The notes: generated from the sequence alone by a model not told the origin. DNA of 64,000 nt from Ruegeria atlantica (GCF_013032505.1 NZ_WQCG01000001.1:372001-436000), one strand, 5' to 3'; positions 1 to 10,022 are shown, counted from the stretch's first letter. Program-made: numbers and translations.

Positions 1-3000
1 CGTTCCTCGCAGGCTTTTCAGTTTGGTTAAGAGTTTTAGCGGACCCAACATCCATTCACCGAAGGCGCGTTTGCGCGGCCTGCCCTCGGCGTCTTTTCCG
101 CCCAGAATTGGTGGCGCAAGGTGCAGGGTCATCTTGAAGTCGCCATCAAACTCGGCCTCAGCCTGTTCCCGACTACGCAGCAACAGGCGTGCAACTTCGT
201 ATTCGTCCTTGTAGGACAACAGCTTGTGATACCCTCTTGCGACGGCTTCTTTGACTGTTTCGTCCTCGAAGCTGTCAACAAGTTTCCGGTAACGCTTTGC
301 CAAACGGGAGCTTTGGTAGTCGGTCAGATGCTGAGCCCGAAAATCAGTTACCTGATCCAGCGTTTTCGGCAGTTCGGCCACTTTAGGCTTCAGAATTGCG
401 GTAACGTCTTCCGGATGCAGAACTGCCCAGCGACCTACATCAAACGCGCGCTTGTTGCGCTCGACCGCGGTCCCGTTCAACTCGATCGCGCTAATCATCG
501 CTTCATGGCTAATCGGCAACAGACCACGCTGCCAAGCCGCGCCCAAAACCATCATGTTCGAATAGATCGAGTCGCCCATCACAGCGCGCGCCAGATCGGT
601 TGCATCGAACAGCGACAAACCCTCTTTCAGCCGCGCCTGCAGTGCAAGCTCAAGCCGATCCCCAGGGATTTGGAAGTTGGTGTCGCGCGTAAAGTCGCCC
701 GTAACCGTTTCATGGCTGTTTACCACGGCACCGGTTTGGCCTGTACGCGTGAGCCCAAGTGTCTTGGCCCCAGCCGACACAACAAGGTCGCCGCCTATCA
801 ACGCATGGGCCTCGCCGGTGGCAACTCGAATAGCACTGATGTCTTCCGGCCGGTTGGCCAGGCGACAATGAATGTGCACCGCGCCACCCTTTTGGGCTAA
901 ACCCGCCATCTCCATCATCCCGGCGCCCATGCCGTCGATCTGAGCCGCCTGCGCCATTACAGCACCCAGCGTGACCACGCCAGTTCCGCCAATCCCAGTA
1001 ATGACAACGTTGTGTGTACCGTTGATTGTCGGCAGAACGGGCATCGGCAAGTCCGGCAAATCTATCTCGGTCGTGGCCTCTTTGCGGATCTTGGCCCCCT
1101 CCAACGTCACGAAAGACGGGCAAAACCCCTTCAGGCAAGAGAAATCCTTGTTGCAGCTGGACTGGTCAATAGCGCGCTTGCGCCCCAACTCGGTCTCTTT
1201 CGGAACGATCGAGACACAGTTCGACTGCACGCCACAATCGCCGCAACCCTCACAGATGTCCGAATTGATGAAAACCCGTTTGTCCGGATCCGGGAATGTA
1301 CCCCGCTTGCGACGGCGACGTTTTTCTGCAGCACAAGTCTGAATATAAACGATGACCGATACACCCTCGATCTTGCGGAATTTCTTCTGCACGTTCATCA
1401 GTTCGGCGCGTTCAAAGATTTCGACGCCGGATGGCATCGCCTTGAAGTTCACGTCTTCTTTTTCGTCGTAAACCACCGCAACGTGCTGAACGCCCATGGC
1501 CCTGACCTCGGCCACGATCCGCTCCGCGCTCAGGTCGCCTTCGTTGTCTTGCCCGCCCGTCATGGCGACAGCGTCATTGAATAGAATTTTAAATGTAATG
1601 TTGGTTCCGGCCGATAGCGCCGCACGGATCGCTTGCACGCCGGAATGGTTATATGTTCCGTCGCCCAAATTCTGGAAAACGTGATCGGTCGTCGAAAACG
1701 GAGCTTCACCGACCCAGTTCGCACCTTCTCCGCCCATTTGGGTAAAGCCGGTGGTTTCCCGATCCATCCACTGAACCATGTAGTGACAGCCAATTCCCGC
1801 GTAGGCCCGGCTACCCTCGGGTAGTTTGGTCGAACTGTTATGAGGACAGCCCGAACAGAAATATGGCAAACGAATTGCGATCTCTTCCGCGTTATCCGCC
1901 CGGCGCGCCTCGGATAGCTTGGCCATTCCAGCGCGCACCCCGTCAGTATCGCGCCCTTCCTCGATCAGAATATCGCCCAGTTTTTCGGCGATCATGATCG
2001 GGTCCAATGCGCCACGTGTCGGGAAAAGCTCTTCACGATGCAAGGTCCCGGCACCGCCCTTATACCAACCGTAGACGCGACGACCGCGGCGATCATCAAA
2101 GATGGCCTCTTTGACTTGAACTTCGATCAGCTTGCGCTTTTCTTCAACGATTACGATCAGATCCAACCCTTCGGCCCAGTCATGGAACCCTGCCATATCC
2201 AACGGGAAGGTTTGGCCGATTTTGTAGGTCGTGATGCCCAGGCGCTCGGCCTCAGCCTCATCGATATTGAGAAGCGACATGGCGTGCGTCAGATCCAGCC
2301 AGTTTTTGCCTGCGGCCACAAACCCTATCTTTGCGCCAGGCTTGCCCCAGATGCGCTTGTCCATCTTGTTGGCGCGCGAAAACGTCTCGGCTGCAAAACG
2401 TTTATAGTCGATAACACGCGCCTCTTGCAGATGTGGCGTATCGCCTAAACGAATGTTCAGACCGCCTTCGGGCATGTCAAAGTCGGGAACCACCACATTC
2501 ATTCGATCCGGGCTGCCATCAACAACCGAGGTGACCTCGATCGTGTCTTTCATCGTCTTCAGGCCAACCCAAACACCTGCAAACCGGCTGAGTGCGAACC
2601 CGTAGATGCCGTAGTCCAGTATCTCCTGCACACCAGCGGGGCTGACCACGGGCATATACATGTCGACCAATGACCACTCGGATTGATGCAATACGGTCGA
2701 GCTTTCGCCTGTGTGGTCGTCGCCCATCGCCATCAGAACGCCGCCATGCTTGGCGGTTCCAGCCATGTTTGCATGACGCATTACGTCGCCGGAACGGTCC
2801 ACACCAGGCCCTTTGCCGTACCAAAGGCCAAACACGCCGTCGAACTTGCCGTCCCCGCGCAGGCCAGCCTGCTGGCTGCCCCACAGTGCAGTGGCTGCCA
2901 GATCTTCGTTCAGCCCGAACTGGAAGGTGACATCGCTTTCAGCGAGTTGCTTCTGGGCCCGCATCATCTGCTGGTCGACCGCCCCAAGCGGCGAGCCGCG

Positions 3001-3156
3001 GTACCCGGTCACCAAACCAGCGGTGTTCAGACCTGCCTCTGTATCCCGTGCCTTCTGCATCAGCATGAGACGCACCAGCGCCTGTGTGCCGTTCAAAAGA
3101 ACGGGGTTTTTCTTAAGATCGAACCGGTCGTTTAGCGATATTTGTGGCTGACTCAT
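1..3156 (-). CDS. Indolepyruvate:ferredoxin oxidoreductase, fused alpha/beta type (C-terminus cut by window edge)
   Basis: Oxidative decarboxylation of aryl-pyruvates (transamination products of aromatic amino acids) to acyl-CoA with ferredoxin as acceptor, in the cytoplasm. About 1,052 codons are visible and the frame is still open at base 1. Domain order: N-terminal pyrimidine-binding TPP domain; TPP pyrophosphate region near residue 500 (GDGTYNHSG); a ferredoxin-like cysteine cluster with C635, C638, C641 and C647 and further cysteines near 667-675; then a gamma domain with ITGIGGTGVVT near residue 716; then the C-terminal domain. This one-chain architecture of about 1,150 residues is the proteobacterial form rather than the archaeal IorA/IorB pair. 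The start (MSQPQISLND) is chosen for the GGAGGCG just upstream. It is divergent from a LysR gene that probably controls it (inference). Confidence 0.93.
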   Translation of the reverse strand, partial: MSQPQISLNDRFDLKKNPVLLNGTQALVRLMLMQKARDTEAGLNTAGLVTGYRGSPLGAVDQQMMRAQKQLAESDVTFQFGLNEDLAATALWGSQQAGLRGDGKFDGVFGLWYGKGPGVDRSGDVMRHANMAGTAKHGGVLMAMGDDHTGESSTVLHQSEWSLVDMYMPVVSPAGVQEILDYGIYGFALSRFAGVWVGLKTMKDTIEVTSVVDGSPDRMNVVVPDFDMPEGGLNIRLGDTPHLQEARVIDYKRFAAETFSRANKMDKRIWGKPGAKIGFVAAGKNWLDLTHAMSLLNIDEAEAERLGITTYKIGQTFPLDMAGFHDWAEGLDLIVIVEEKRKLIEVQVKEAIFDDRRGRRVYGWYKGGAGTLHREELFPTRGALDPIMIAEKLGDILIEEGRDTDGVRAGMAKLSEARRADNAEEIAIRLPYFCSGCPHNSSTKLPEGSRAYAGIGCHYMVQWMDRETTGFTQMGGEGANWVGEAPFSTTDHVFQNLGDGTYNHSGVQAIRAALSAGTNITFKILFNDAVAMTGGQDNEGDLSAERIVAEVRAMGVQHVAVVYDEKEDVNFKAMPSGVEIFERAELMNVQKKFRKIEGVSVIVYIQTCAAEKRRRRKRGTFPDPDKRVFINSDICEGCGDCGVQSNCVSIVPKETELGRKRAIDQSSCNKDFSCLKGFCPSFVTLEGAKIRKEATTEIDLPDLPMPVLPTINGTHNVVITGIGGTGVVTLGAVMAQAAQIDGMGAGMMEMAGLAQKGGAVHIHCRLANRPEDISAIRVATGEAHALIGGDLVVSAGAKTLGLTRTGQTGAVVNSHETVTGDFTRDTNFQIPGDRLELALQARLKEGLSLFDATDLARAVMGDSIYSNMMVLGAAWQRGLLPISHEAMISAIELNGTAVERNKRAFDVGRWAVLHPEDVTAILKPKVAELPKTLDQVTDFRAQHLTDYQSSRLAKRYRKLVDSFEDETVKEAVARGYHKLLSYKDEYEVARLLLRSREQAEAEFDGDFKMTLHLAPPILGGKDAEGRPRKRAFGEWMLGPLKLLTKLKSLRGT

Positions 3157-3204
3157 CGGACGCCTCCCCTCGTCAGATCAGTGTGCTTCATTCTTTCGCA
3201 TTTT

Positions 3205-3223
3205 AGGTCAAAAAAGCTGACCT
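3205..3223. promoter_or_regulatory. Inverted repeat AGGTCA-N7-TGACCT between divergent ior and lysR genes
   Basis: A perfect 6-bp inverted repeat with a 7-bp spacer lies in the 171-bp divergent intergenic region. A related half-site (GGACCT) follows at 3228-3233. Size, symmetry and position fit a LysR-type operator that serves both promoters. The link to the neighbouring LysR protein is inference. Confidence 0.5.
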
Positions 3224-3327
3224 GTATAGGACCTACCACTCTGTTATTATAACGTTTCAGCAGTTTGAATGTAGAACTTGTTACCTATTTCATATAGGGC
3301 TTCGGAAGGATAACGAAAGTTGCGGCG

Positions 3328-4233
3328 ATGGATTGGGACAAGTTAAGGATATTTCACGCGGTTGCGGATGCGGGCAGCCTGACTCATGCGGGGGACAAGC
3401 TGAATCTGTCCCAATCCGCGGTCAGTCGGCAGATCCGTGCGCTGGAAGAGTCGCTTGATTCGACGCTTTTTCACCGCCACGCCCGCGGCCTGATTCTGAC
3501 CGAACAGGGTGAGCTGCTGTTTGATGCAACATCAGCTATGTCGAAACGCCTTGATGCCGCTGCAGCCCGCATTCGCGACAGCGAAGAAGAAGTGTTCGGG
3601 GTTCTGCGCGTTACCACCACATTTGGCTTTGGCACACTCTGGCTAGCGCCGCGCCTGCCGAAACTTTATGAACAATACCCAGATTTGAACATCGACCTGA
3701 TGCTGGAAGAGCGTGTTCTGGATCTGCCGATGCGGGAGGCTGATGTGGCCATCCGCATGAAAGAGCCCAGCCAGGCCGATCTGGTGCGAAAGCGCCTGAT
3801 GACAGTTCAAATGCAACTTTATGCGACGCCGGAGTACCTGGAAGAACGTGGCAGCCCGGAAAAACCGGAAGACATCTCTAAACATAGGTTGATCTGCCAG
3901 ACCCCCTCTGCCCCGCAGGTTGGTGCAAGCGCGATGATGGTTCGGCACTTGATGACGTTTAATCCGACCTCGCTGTTGACGGTAAACAACTACTTTGGCG
4001 TTTTGCAGGGGGTACTGCACAACCTTGGCATCGGTGTGCTACCGGACTATGTGACTCGGGACTTTCCGCATCTGCAGTCGATCCTGTCGGATATCGAAAC
4101 CGCGGATGTTCCGGTTTATCTCGCCTACCCTGAGGAACTGCGCCATTCAAAACGCGTCGCGGCATTCCGCGATTTTGTGCAGGATGAGATCACCGCACAA
4201 CGCAAGCAGTTGAAACAGATGGGAAAACTATAG
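3328..4233 (+). CDS. LysR-family transcriptional regulator
   Basis: A DNA-binding regulator of 301 residues, the usual size for the family. The N-terminal winged helix-turn-helix occupies about residues 3-62 (FHAVADAGSLTHAGDKLNLS followed by QSAVSRQIRALEESL). The C-terminal part is the periplasmic-binding-protein-like effector domain (RVTTTFGFGTLWLAPRLPKL at its start). It starts 171 bp from the divergently transcribed indolepyruvate oxidoreductase. In LysR systems such neighbours are commonly regulator and target, so it probably controls aromatic amino acid catabolism. The effector is unknown. Confidence 0.9.
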   Translation: MDWDKLRIFHAVADAGSLTHAGDKLNLSQSAVSRQIRALEESLDSTLFHRHARGLILTEQGELLFDATSAMSKRLDAAAARIRDSEEEVFGVLRVTTTFGFGTLWLAPRLPKLYEQYPDLNIDLMLEERVLDLPMREADVAIRMKEPSQADLVRKRLMTVQMQLYATPEYLEERGSPEKPEDISKHRLICQTPSAPQVGASAMMVRHLMTFNPTSLLTVNNYFGVLQGVLHNLGIGVLPDYVTRDFPHLQSILSDIETADVPVYLAYPEELRHSKRVAAFRDFVQDEITAQRKQLKQMGKL

Positions 4234-4319
4234 CTATGCACCAATGTCATAGCGGACATGATCAACGATCAGTCTTAAAAACCTTGATAGTACACAAACC
4301 GCTCCCTAAATGAGCATTC

Positions 4320-4401
4320 GAAGGCGGTGATGCTGAAACGCTCATCATCTTCATACCTCCCTGTTGGACTACGGCCGAGCTTAGTGCTCGGCCTTTTTTT
4401 T
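4320..4401 (+). ncRNA. Candidate trans-acting small RNA, MmgR/suhB (alpha-r8)-like
   Basis: This intergenic stretch carries a complete sRNA-sized unit. A sigma-70-like promoter (TTGATA at 4284-4289, 17-bp spacer, TAAATG at 4307-4312) predicts a start near 4320. A small stem follows (TGATG/CATCA), then a single-stranded CCTCCC at 4356-4361 in the context ATACCTCCCTGTTGGAC. It ends in a perfect intrinsic terminator: GGCCGAGC (4373-4380), loop TTAGT, GCTCGGCC (4386-4393), then eight T. The predicted length of about 80 nt and the C-rich single-stranded motif before the terminator match my memory of the alphaproteobacterial MmgR/suhB family (a 77-nt RNA with an exposed UUUCCUCCCU). The CCUCCC could pair with Shine-Dalgarno sequences. 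Family membership is inference; the transcription unit itself is well supported. Confidence 0.6.
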
Positions 4402-4511
4402 GGTTACAACGCAAAACTCGTATCCGAATGAGTGAAACATCTGGGAATATCCGGCACTTAATCTTATGATCACAAAAAAATCATCAAGACTTACGGTCGA
4501 GGACAGATTCG

Positions 4512-6758
4512 ATGTTTCACCTCACTCGCCTGCTTATGGCGTTGTTTTCCATTGCGCTTTTGTCTGGTCCCGCTCTGGCTCAGGTCAGTAGTACCACCAG
4601 CGAACCTTCTACAGTTACAATTCCCGAGGATCTGACTCCTGAACAAGTTGATGGCTTGGTCGCGCGAATGTCCGACGATCAAGTCCGCGCCATCCTGCTG
4701 GAACGCTTGGACGCGGTCGCGGAAAAACAAGCCGCCGAGGCAGCAGATCGCGAAGATCCGATTACGGAACTCAATGAAATTTGGGCGGAAATGGTGGCAT
4801 CTTGGACGCATGTTGCGGTCACTGTCCCGAACATTTTCACGGCTCAGGTTGAAGCAATCAACAACTTCGTCGGCACCTTTGGATCAACCGGCGCACTTAC
4901 GCTTTTGGGATTGATCCTAAGCGTCCTGATTGTTGGGTATATTGCGGAAAAGCTGTTTGGTTTCTTTACCCGAAATTGGCTCAGCGGGGCCGAGATGGCC
5001 GACGAAAACGATTTATGGGGAGCCGTTAAATACCTGTTCCGGCGCTTCTGTCGCGAAATCGCAGGATTGGTCGTGTTCTACGTCGTTATCCGAGCACTCG
5101 GACGTGGTCTTCTGACGCACGAACAGATCGTTTACGCAGCACCTTTTGTTCTCTACCTGATCTGGATTCCCCGTCTGGGCGCAGCAGCGTCGCGGTTCAT
5201 TCTGGCTCCGAACAAGCCTCACTATCGGTTGGTGAACATTGATGATCATTGGGCAAAGTACCTTCACCGTAATCTGATCGGCGTTCTGTTCCTGATCGGT
5301 TTCACGCTTTTCATTCTTCATTTCAACGAACTTAACGGGATTACTGGCGGCGAAACACGTATCGGATTCTGGCTGAACGCTGCGACGCACATCTATATTG
5401 GCGTCGTTGCCTGGAAGGCCCGCGAGGGACTTTCGCAGATGATGCTGGGCACGGACCCCGATCACACCAAGTTTGATGAAGAAGTCGCACACTATTACCC
5501 GTATTTCGCCATCGGCGTCTCGGCGGTGATCTGGTTGCTTGTCGAATTCCTGGTCGCGCAACGCAATCCTGTCTACTTGCACATGTTGGTTCAGGGCGCC
5601 CACTACACCACCATGTTCTGGCTGTTGATCGCGCCCGCTCTGGACACGCTGATACGTGGATTGGTTCGTCACCTGCAGCCGCCCATGATGGGCGAAGGCC
5701 CTGTGGCCGAGCGCGCATACAAGTCCACCAAACGCAGTTACATCCGCATCGGTCGGGTTTTGGCTGGTATTCTTGTCATCCTGATGATCGCAAGAGCCTG
5801 GGATCTTGACCTTAGTGAAATCGCGGGCGGCGGAGATGAATCCGGTAGCAAGGTTATCCAGTTCTTCATCATAATCGCTATCGGTTACATCCTGAACGAA
5901 GTTGTTTCGCTCTGGATAAACTGGCGACTGGCTAAGGAACAAACTGCGGCCGAAGAAAGCCCCGATCAGGAGGCTGGCGAAGGCGGCGGTTCCGGTGGAT
6001 CGCGTCTGGCGACGGTTCTACCTTTGCTGCGCGTCACTGCTCAGGTCGCGATTACGGTGATCTTTGCCCTGCTTGCACTGGGCGCGTTGGGTCTGGATAT
6101 CACGCCGCTGCTGGCCGGTGCCGGTATTCTTGGTCTGGCCATCGGTTTTGGTGCCCAGAAACTGGTCTCTGACATTGTTGGCGGGATTTTCTTCCTGATC
6201 GACGATGCGTTCCGGGTCGGTGAATATGTGGATATCGGTGGTACCATGGGAACAGTCGAAAAAATCTCGATCCGCTCGATGCAATTGCGCCACCACCGCG
6301 GCCTGGTGCACACCATCCCCTATGGTGAGATTCAGAAGATCACCAACTTCAGCCGCGACTGGGTCATCATGAAGCTGAAATTCACCGTGCCCTTCGATAC
6401 CGATCCAAACAAGGTGAAGAAGATCTTCAAGAAGATCGGTGCCGAGATGATGGAGGACGAGGTCCACAAGGATGGCTTCCTGCAGCCCTTCAAATCTCAG
6501 GGTGTGTTTGACTTTGACGATGTCGGCATGATCATCCGCGGTAAGTTCATGGCAAAACCGGGCAAGCAGTTCACACTGCGCAAAGAGATCTTCAACCGGG
6601 TCAAAGCCGCCTTCAAGGAAAACGGCATCGACTTTGCCCGTCGCGAAGTTCGCGTCGCTATTCCGGGGCTGGATGACGCCGAAAATCTGACCGAAGAGCA
6701 AAAGGCAGCCGTTGGCGCTGCGGCTGCAGATGCGTCCAAGGCGCAAAACCCGGCCTAG
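4512..6758 (+). CDS. Large MscS-family mechanosensitive channel (YbiO-like)
   Basis: An inner-membrane mechanosensitive channel of 748 residues, close in length to E. coli YbiO. A signal peptide ends near residue 24 (LLSGPALAQ). A periplasmic coiled segment follows, then many hydrophobic helices. The C-terminal MscS core has a pore-lining helix around residues 533-560 (LLAGAGILGLAIGFGAQ, then KLVSDIVGG). The beta domain contains FRVGEYVDIGGTMGTVEKI and IPYGEIQKITNFSRDW. A Gly/Ser-rich cytoplasmic loop precedes the core near residues 488-496. The role, release of solutes on hypo-osmotic shock, is known for the family. It is a single gene closed by a strong terminator. Confidence 0.92.
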   Translation: MFHLTRLLMALFSIALLSGPALAQVSSTTSEPSTVTIPEDLTPEQVDGLVARMSDDQVRAILLERLDAVAEKQAAEAADREDPITELNEIWAEMVASWTHVAVTVPNIFTAQVEAINNFVGTFGSTGALTLLGLILSVLIVGYIAEKLFGFFTRNWLSGAEMADENDLWGAVKYLFRRFCREIAGLVVFYVVIRALGRGLLTHEQIVYAAPFVLYLIWIPRLGAAASRFILAPNKPHYRLVNIDDHWAKYLHRNLIGVLFLIGFTLFILHFNELNGITGGETRIGFWLNAATHIYIGVVAWKAREGLSQMMLGTDPDHTKFDEEVAHYYPYFAIGVSAVIWLLVEFLVAQRNPVYLHMLVQGAHYTTMFWLLIAPALDTLIRGLVRHLQPPMMGEGPVAERAYKSTKRSYIRIGRVLAGILVILMIARAWDLDLSEIAGGGDESGSKVIQFFIIIAIGYILNEVVSLWINWRLAKEQTAAEESPDQEAGEGGGSGGSRLATVLPLLRVTAQVAITVIFALLALGALGLDITPLLAGAGILGLAIGFGAQKLVSDIVGGIFFLIDDAFRVGEYVDIGGTMGTVEKISIRSMQLRHHRGLVHTIPYGEIQKITNFSRDWVIMKLKFTVPFDTDPNKVKKIFKKIGAEMMEDEVHKDGFLQPFKSQGVFDFDDVGMIIRGKFMAKPGKQFTLRKEIFNRVKAAFKENGIDFARREVRVAIPGLDDAENLTEEQKAAVGAAAADASKAQNPA

Positions 6759-6819
6759 CGGCATCGGTTCAGCCGCTGATTTGACGGCGACTGACACCCG
6801 CATTCCCAAAACAACAGAC

Positions 6820-6850
6820 GGAACCGGCCCAATCGCCGGTTCCGTTTTTT
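6820..6850 (+). terminator. Intrinsic terminator after mscS-like gene
   Basis: Perfect stem GGAACCGGC (6820-6828) with GCCGGTTCC (6835-6843), a 6-nt loop, then GTTTTTT. Confidence 0.9.
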
Positions 6851-6947
6851 CTTGTCATAATTGGCCTGCGCTGACTTGACCCTTTCCACAGACGGCACCT
6901 TGCCCTAAAAGGCCCGCAATCCCGGCCAACCTGGACAAGGACAAACG

Positions 6948-9107
6948 ATGCAAGAGCCCGCCATCACCCCGGATCTGATTGCCGCACACGGGCTAAAGCC
7001 CGACGAATACGATATGATCCTCGAGATCATCGGGCGCGAGCCGACATTTACGGAACTCGGCATCTTTTCGGCCATGTGGAACGAACACTGTTCCTATAAG
7101 TCGTCCAAGAAATGGCTGCGCACCCTGCCCACCTCCGGGCCTCAGGTGATCTGCGGACCGGGCGAAAACGCAGGTGTGGTCGATATTGGCGACGGGCAGG
7201 CAGTGGTGTTCAAGATGGAAAGCCACAACCACCCTTCATACATCGAACCCTATCAGGGCGCGGCCACAGGCGTTGGCGGCATCTTGCGTGATGTCTTCAC
7301 CATGGGCGCGAGGCCTATCGCATCCATGAACGCGCTATCCTTTGGCGAGCCCGGTCACCACAAAACCCGTCAGCTGGTCAACGGTGTGGTCGAGGGCATC
7401 GGTGGCTACGGCAACTGTTTCGGAGTTCCATGCGTTGGCGGTGAAGTCCGTTTCCACCCAGCCTACAACGGCAACTGCCTTGTAAACGCCTTTGCCGCAG
7501 GTTTGGCCGACAGCGACAAGATTTTCTACTCCGCAGCCTCCGGTGTGGGTATGCCGGTCGTCTATCTGGGCGCCAAGACCGGTCGTGACGGTGTTGGTGG
7601 CGCGACCATGGCCTCGGCCGAATTCGACGACACCATCGAAGAAAAACGTCCCACCGTTCAGGTTGGCGACCCTTTCACCGAAAAGCGCCTGATGGAAGCC
7701 ACGCTTGAGCTTATGCAAACTGGTGCCGTGATCTCGATTCAGGATATGGGTGCCGCAGGTCTGACCTGTTCTGCTGTTGAAATGGGCGACAAAGGCGGTC
7801 TGGGTGTACGTCTGGACCTCGAGAACGTGCCCCAGCGCGAAGAAAACATGACAGCCTACGAGATGATGCTGTCGGAATCTCAGGAACGGATGCTCATGGT
7901 CCTCAAGCCCGAGCTTGAGGCTGAGGCCCGTGCCGTGTTTGAGAAGTGGGACCTTGATTTCGCTATCGTCGGCGAAACCATCGCCGAAGACCGGTTCCTG
8001 ATCGTTCATAACGGCGAAATCAAAGCCGATCTGGTTCTGTCCAAGCTATCCTCAACCGCACCCGAATATGACCGTCCTTGGGTGGCCACTACAGAAGCCG
8101 AAGAACTGGCTGAGGTCCCCCAGATCGATCCGATTGACGGCCTGCGCGCCCTGCTCGCGTCACCCAACTATGCAGGCAAGCAGTGGGTGTATGAGCAGTA
8201 CGACACCATGGTTATGGCCGACACCGCGCGAACACCCGGGCTGGGTGCAGGCATGGTCCGTGTTCATGGCACCGACAAGGCGCTTGCATTCACCAGCGAC
8301 GTAACTCCGCGTTATGTTCGTGCAAACCCCGTTGAGGGCGGCAAGCAAGCTGTGGCCGAGGCCTATCGGAACCTGACCGCCGTGGGGGCAAACCCCTTGG
8401 CAACCACCGACAACCTGAACTTCGGCAACCCCGAGAAGCCCGAGATCATGGGCCAGTTCGTTGGCGCGATCCAAGGCATCGGCGAAGCGGTCGCCGCACT
8501 GGATATGCCGATCGTATCGGGTAACGTATCGCTTTATAATGAAACCGATGGTCAGGCGATCCTGCCGACCCCAACCATTGGCGCGGTCGGCTTGCTGAAC
8601 CACACGGACGACATCATCGGCAACGAGGTTCGCGAAGGTCATGTGGCACTGGTAATCGGCGAAACCAACGGCCACCTTGGGCAGTCCGCTTTGCTTGCTG
8701 AAGTGTTCAACCGCGAAGATGGCGACGCACCGCATGTTGATCTGGACGCTGAAAAACGTAACGGCGACTTTATCCGCGCCAATCGCGAGATGATCAAGGC
8801 TTGCACCGATCTGGGTGACGGCGGTCTGGCGCTGGCGGCTTTTGAACTGGCCGAGTCAGCAGGCGTCGGCGTCCACCTGGATGAAGCATCAACCGAGTTC
8901 TTGTTCGGCGAAGATCAGGCCCGCTATCTTGTTGCGTGCAACTTTGATCAGGCCGAGGCGTTGATGATCGCTGCCGGTCAGACGGGCGTTCCGCTGGTCT
9001 CAGTCGGCCGGTTCACAGGCGAAAGCGTTCGGGTTGGCGGCTCTGAAGCCTCACTCGAGGATTTGGCCGCTACATTCCGCAACAGCTTTGCCGAAGCCGT
9101 CGCTTAA
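6948..9107 (+). CDS. purL: Phosphoribosylformylglycinamidine synthase subunit PurL (small type)
   Basis: ATP-dependent conversion of FGAR to FGAM, step 4 of de novo purine synthesis. At 719 residues this is the small PurL that works in a complex with PurS and PurQ, not the 1,295-residue fused enterobacterial form. The AIRS-like duplicated fold is visible: [13 protein letters not shown] near residue 44, ESHNHPS near 90 in the first half, and [15 protein letters not shown] near 624 in the second half. The start follows AAGGACAAACG. purS and purQ are not adjacent on this side; the gene stands alone between two terminators. Confidence 0.97.
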   Translation: MQEPAITPDLIAAHGLKPDEYDMILEIIGREPTFTELGIFSAMWNEHCSYKSSKKWLRTLPTSGPQVICGPGENAGVVDIGDGQAVVFKMESHNHPSYIEPYQGAATGVGGILRDVFTMGARPIASMNALSFGEPGHHKTRQLVNGVVEGIGGYGNCFGVPCVGGEVRFHPAYNGNCLVNAFAAGLADSDKIFYSAASGVGMPVVYLGAKTGRDGVGGATMASAEFDDTIEEKRPTVQVGDPFTEKRLMEATLELMQTGAVISIQDMGAAGLTCSAVEMGDKGGLGVRLDLENVPQREENMTAYEMMLSESQERMLMVLKPELEAEARAVFEKWDLDFAIVGETIAEDRFLIVHNGEIKADLVLSKLSSTAPEYDRPWVATTEAEELAEVPQIDPIDGLRALLASPNYAGKQWVYEQYDTMVMADTARTPGLGAGMVRVHGTDKALAFTSDVTPRYVRANPVEGGKQAVAEAYRNLTAVGANPLATTDNLNFGNPEKPEIMGQFVGAIQGIGEAVAALDMPIVSGNVSLYNETDGQAILPTPTIGAVGLLNHTDDIIGNEVREGHVALVIGETNGHLGQSALLAEVFNREDGDAPHVDLDAEKRNGDFIRANREMIKACTDLGDGGLALAAFELAESAGVGVHLDEASTEFLFGEDQARYLVACNFDQAEALMIAAGQTGVPLVSVGRFTGESVRVGGSEASLEDLAATFRNSFAEAVA

Positions 9108-9132
9108 GGCTCACGCACTTTCAAACACCTGA

Positions 9133-9162
9133 AACCTGCGCCCTGCCCGGCGCAGGTTTTGT
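9133..9162 (+). terminator. Intrinsic terminator after purL
   Basis: AACCTGCGCC (9133-9142) pairs with GGCGCAGGTT (9149-9158) across a 6-nt loop and runs into a T-rich tract (TTTTGTCTTTT). Confidence 0.88.
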
Positions 9163-9244
9163 CTTTTAAGAGGCGCCAACACACCCTTGCACGCCCCGTC
9201 CGGGCGCTCTACATCTTGGGAAAGACCTTTAGGAGAAGACCTAC

Positions 9245-9481
9245 ATGCCGATGAGCGCCCACGAAATCGAAGCCCTACTGCGTGAAACCTTTCCGGATGC
9301 GGAAATTCAGGTTGGCGGCAGCGATGGCGTGCATATGTCCGCAATGGTCGTGGACGAAAGCTTTCGCGGGAAGAACCGGGTGCAACAACAACGCGCGGTC
9401 TATGCAGCCCTAAAAGGCAAGATGGACGGCGCAGATGGAGAGCTACACGCACTGGCGCTGACGACGAAAGTGCCTGAGTGA
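9245..9481 (+). CDS. BolA/IbaG-family protein
   Basis: A 78-residue BolA-fold protein. The family signature is clear: FRGKNRVQQQRAVYAAL at about residues 39-55 and the C-terminal HALALTTKVP, whose His is an Fe-S ligand in BolA-Grx complexes. BolA proteins pair with CGFS monothiol glutaredoxins to form [2Fe-2S] heterodimers used in iron sensing and cluster trafficking. The partner gene grxD is three genes downstream in the same operon. The start is preceded by AGGAGAAGACCTAC. Its stop overlaps the GTG start of the next gene (GTGA), so the two are translationally coupled. Confidence 0.93.
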   Translation: MPMSAHEIEALLRETFPDAEIQVGGSDGVHMSAMVVDESFRGKNRVQQQRAVYAALKGKMDGADGELHALALTTKVPE

Positions 9482-9735
9482 GCACGGCTTTTTGGGCATA
9501 TTGTATTTGGGGCGCCGTGTTTGTCGGCATCGTGGGTACTTACGTCGTCGCCATTGTTAGGCGTAGCCGCTCCGCACGAAAACCTATCACTCGTGGACGC
9601 AAAGGCGCGACCCCCAGTCAGAATGCCAGCGTGGTCGCCTCAACGATGGACGGAGGCAGGGGAGGCGCGGTGAGTGCGATAGTTGTTCCGCGTGATCCGC
9701 AGCAATACGCAAAGACAATGGCTCCCAAAAAATGA
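9478..9735 (+). CDS. Small membrane protein between bolA and grxD (unknown function)
   Basis: An 85-residue protein of unrecognised family. One N-terminal transmembrane helix (about residues 4-26, AYCIWGAVFVGIVGTYVVAI) is followed by a very basic segment (RRSRSARKPITRGRKG) and a flexible tail. The positive-inside rule puts the tail in the cytoplasm. The GTG start overlaps the bolA stop, and its own stop overlaps the next ATG by four bases. The coupling strongly supports real translation. A role together with BolA/GrxD is inferred from position only. Confidence 0.75.
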   Translation: MSTAFWAYCIWGAVFVGIVGTYVVAIVRRSRSARKPITRGRKGATPSQNASVVASTMDGGRGGAVSAIVVPRDPQQYAKTMAPKK

Positions 9736-10022
9736 ACGGCTGGCTATTCTGGATAGGCATCATTGCAGCATTGATAGTTGCCGCGGCACTTATCGAAGCC
9801 TATGTGAAGCGCAACAGAAAGCGTAAGCTGGCCGACATGCGCCCGGACCCGGACAAGATCAGCAAGGTCGGCGGCATTGAAAGATACGGGCTGGATCCGC
9901 TGGCCCTGGCACAGGCCGAGCATCGGCGACTAGAGGAAGAAGGATGGGTCCCGGACCCGTCAAAGGATGAAACGACCGCCCCTGACGCGGGTGAAAAGGA
10001 CAAGCAAGATGACCGACGTTAA
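9732..10022 (+). CDS. Small single-pass membrane protein upstream of grxD (unknown function)
   Basis: A 96-residue protein with an N-terminal membrane helix (about residues 3-24, [20 protein letters not shown]) and a charged cytoplasmic tail with a KRNRKRK cluster and an acidic C-terminus. I do not recognise a family. The ATG overlaps the previous stop (ATGA), and its 3' end overlaps the start of grxD by 14 nt. It belongs to a tightly packed four-gene operon with bolA and grxD. Confidence 0.75.
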   Translation: MNGWLFWIGIIAALIVAAALIEAYVKRNRKRKLADMRPDPDKISKVGGIERYGLDPLALAQAEHRRLEEEGWVPDPSKDETTAPDAGEKDKQDDRR

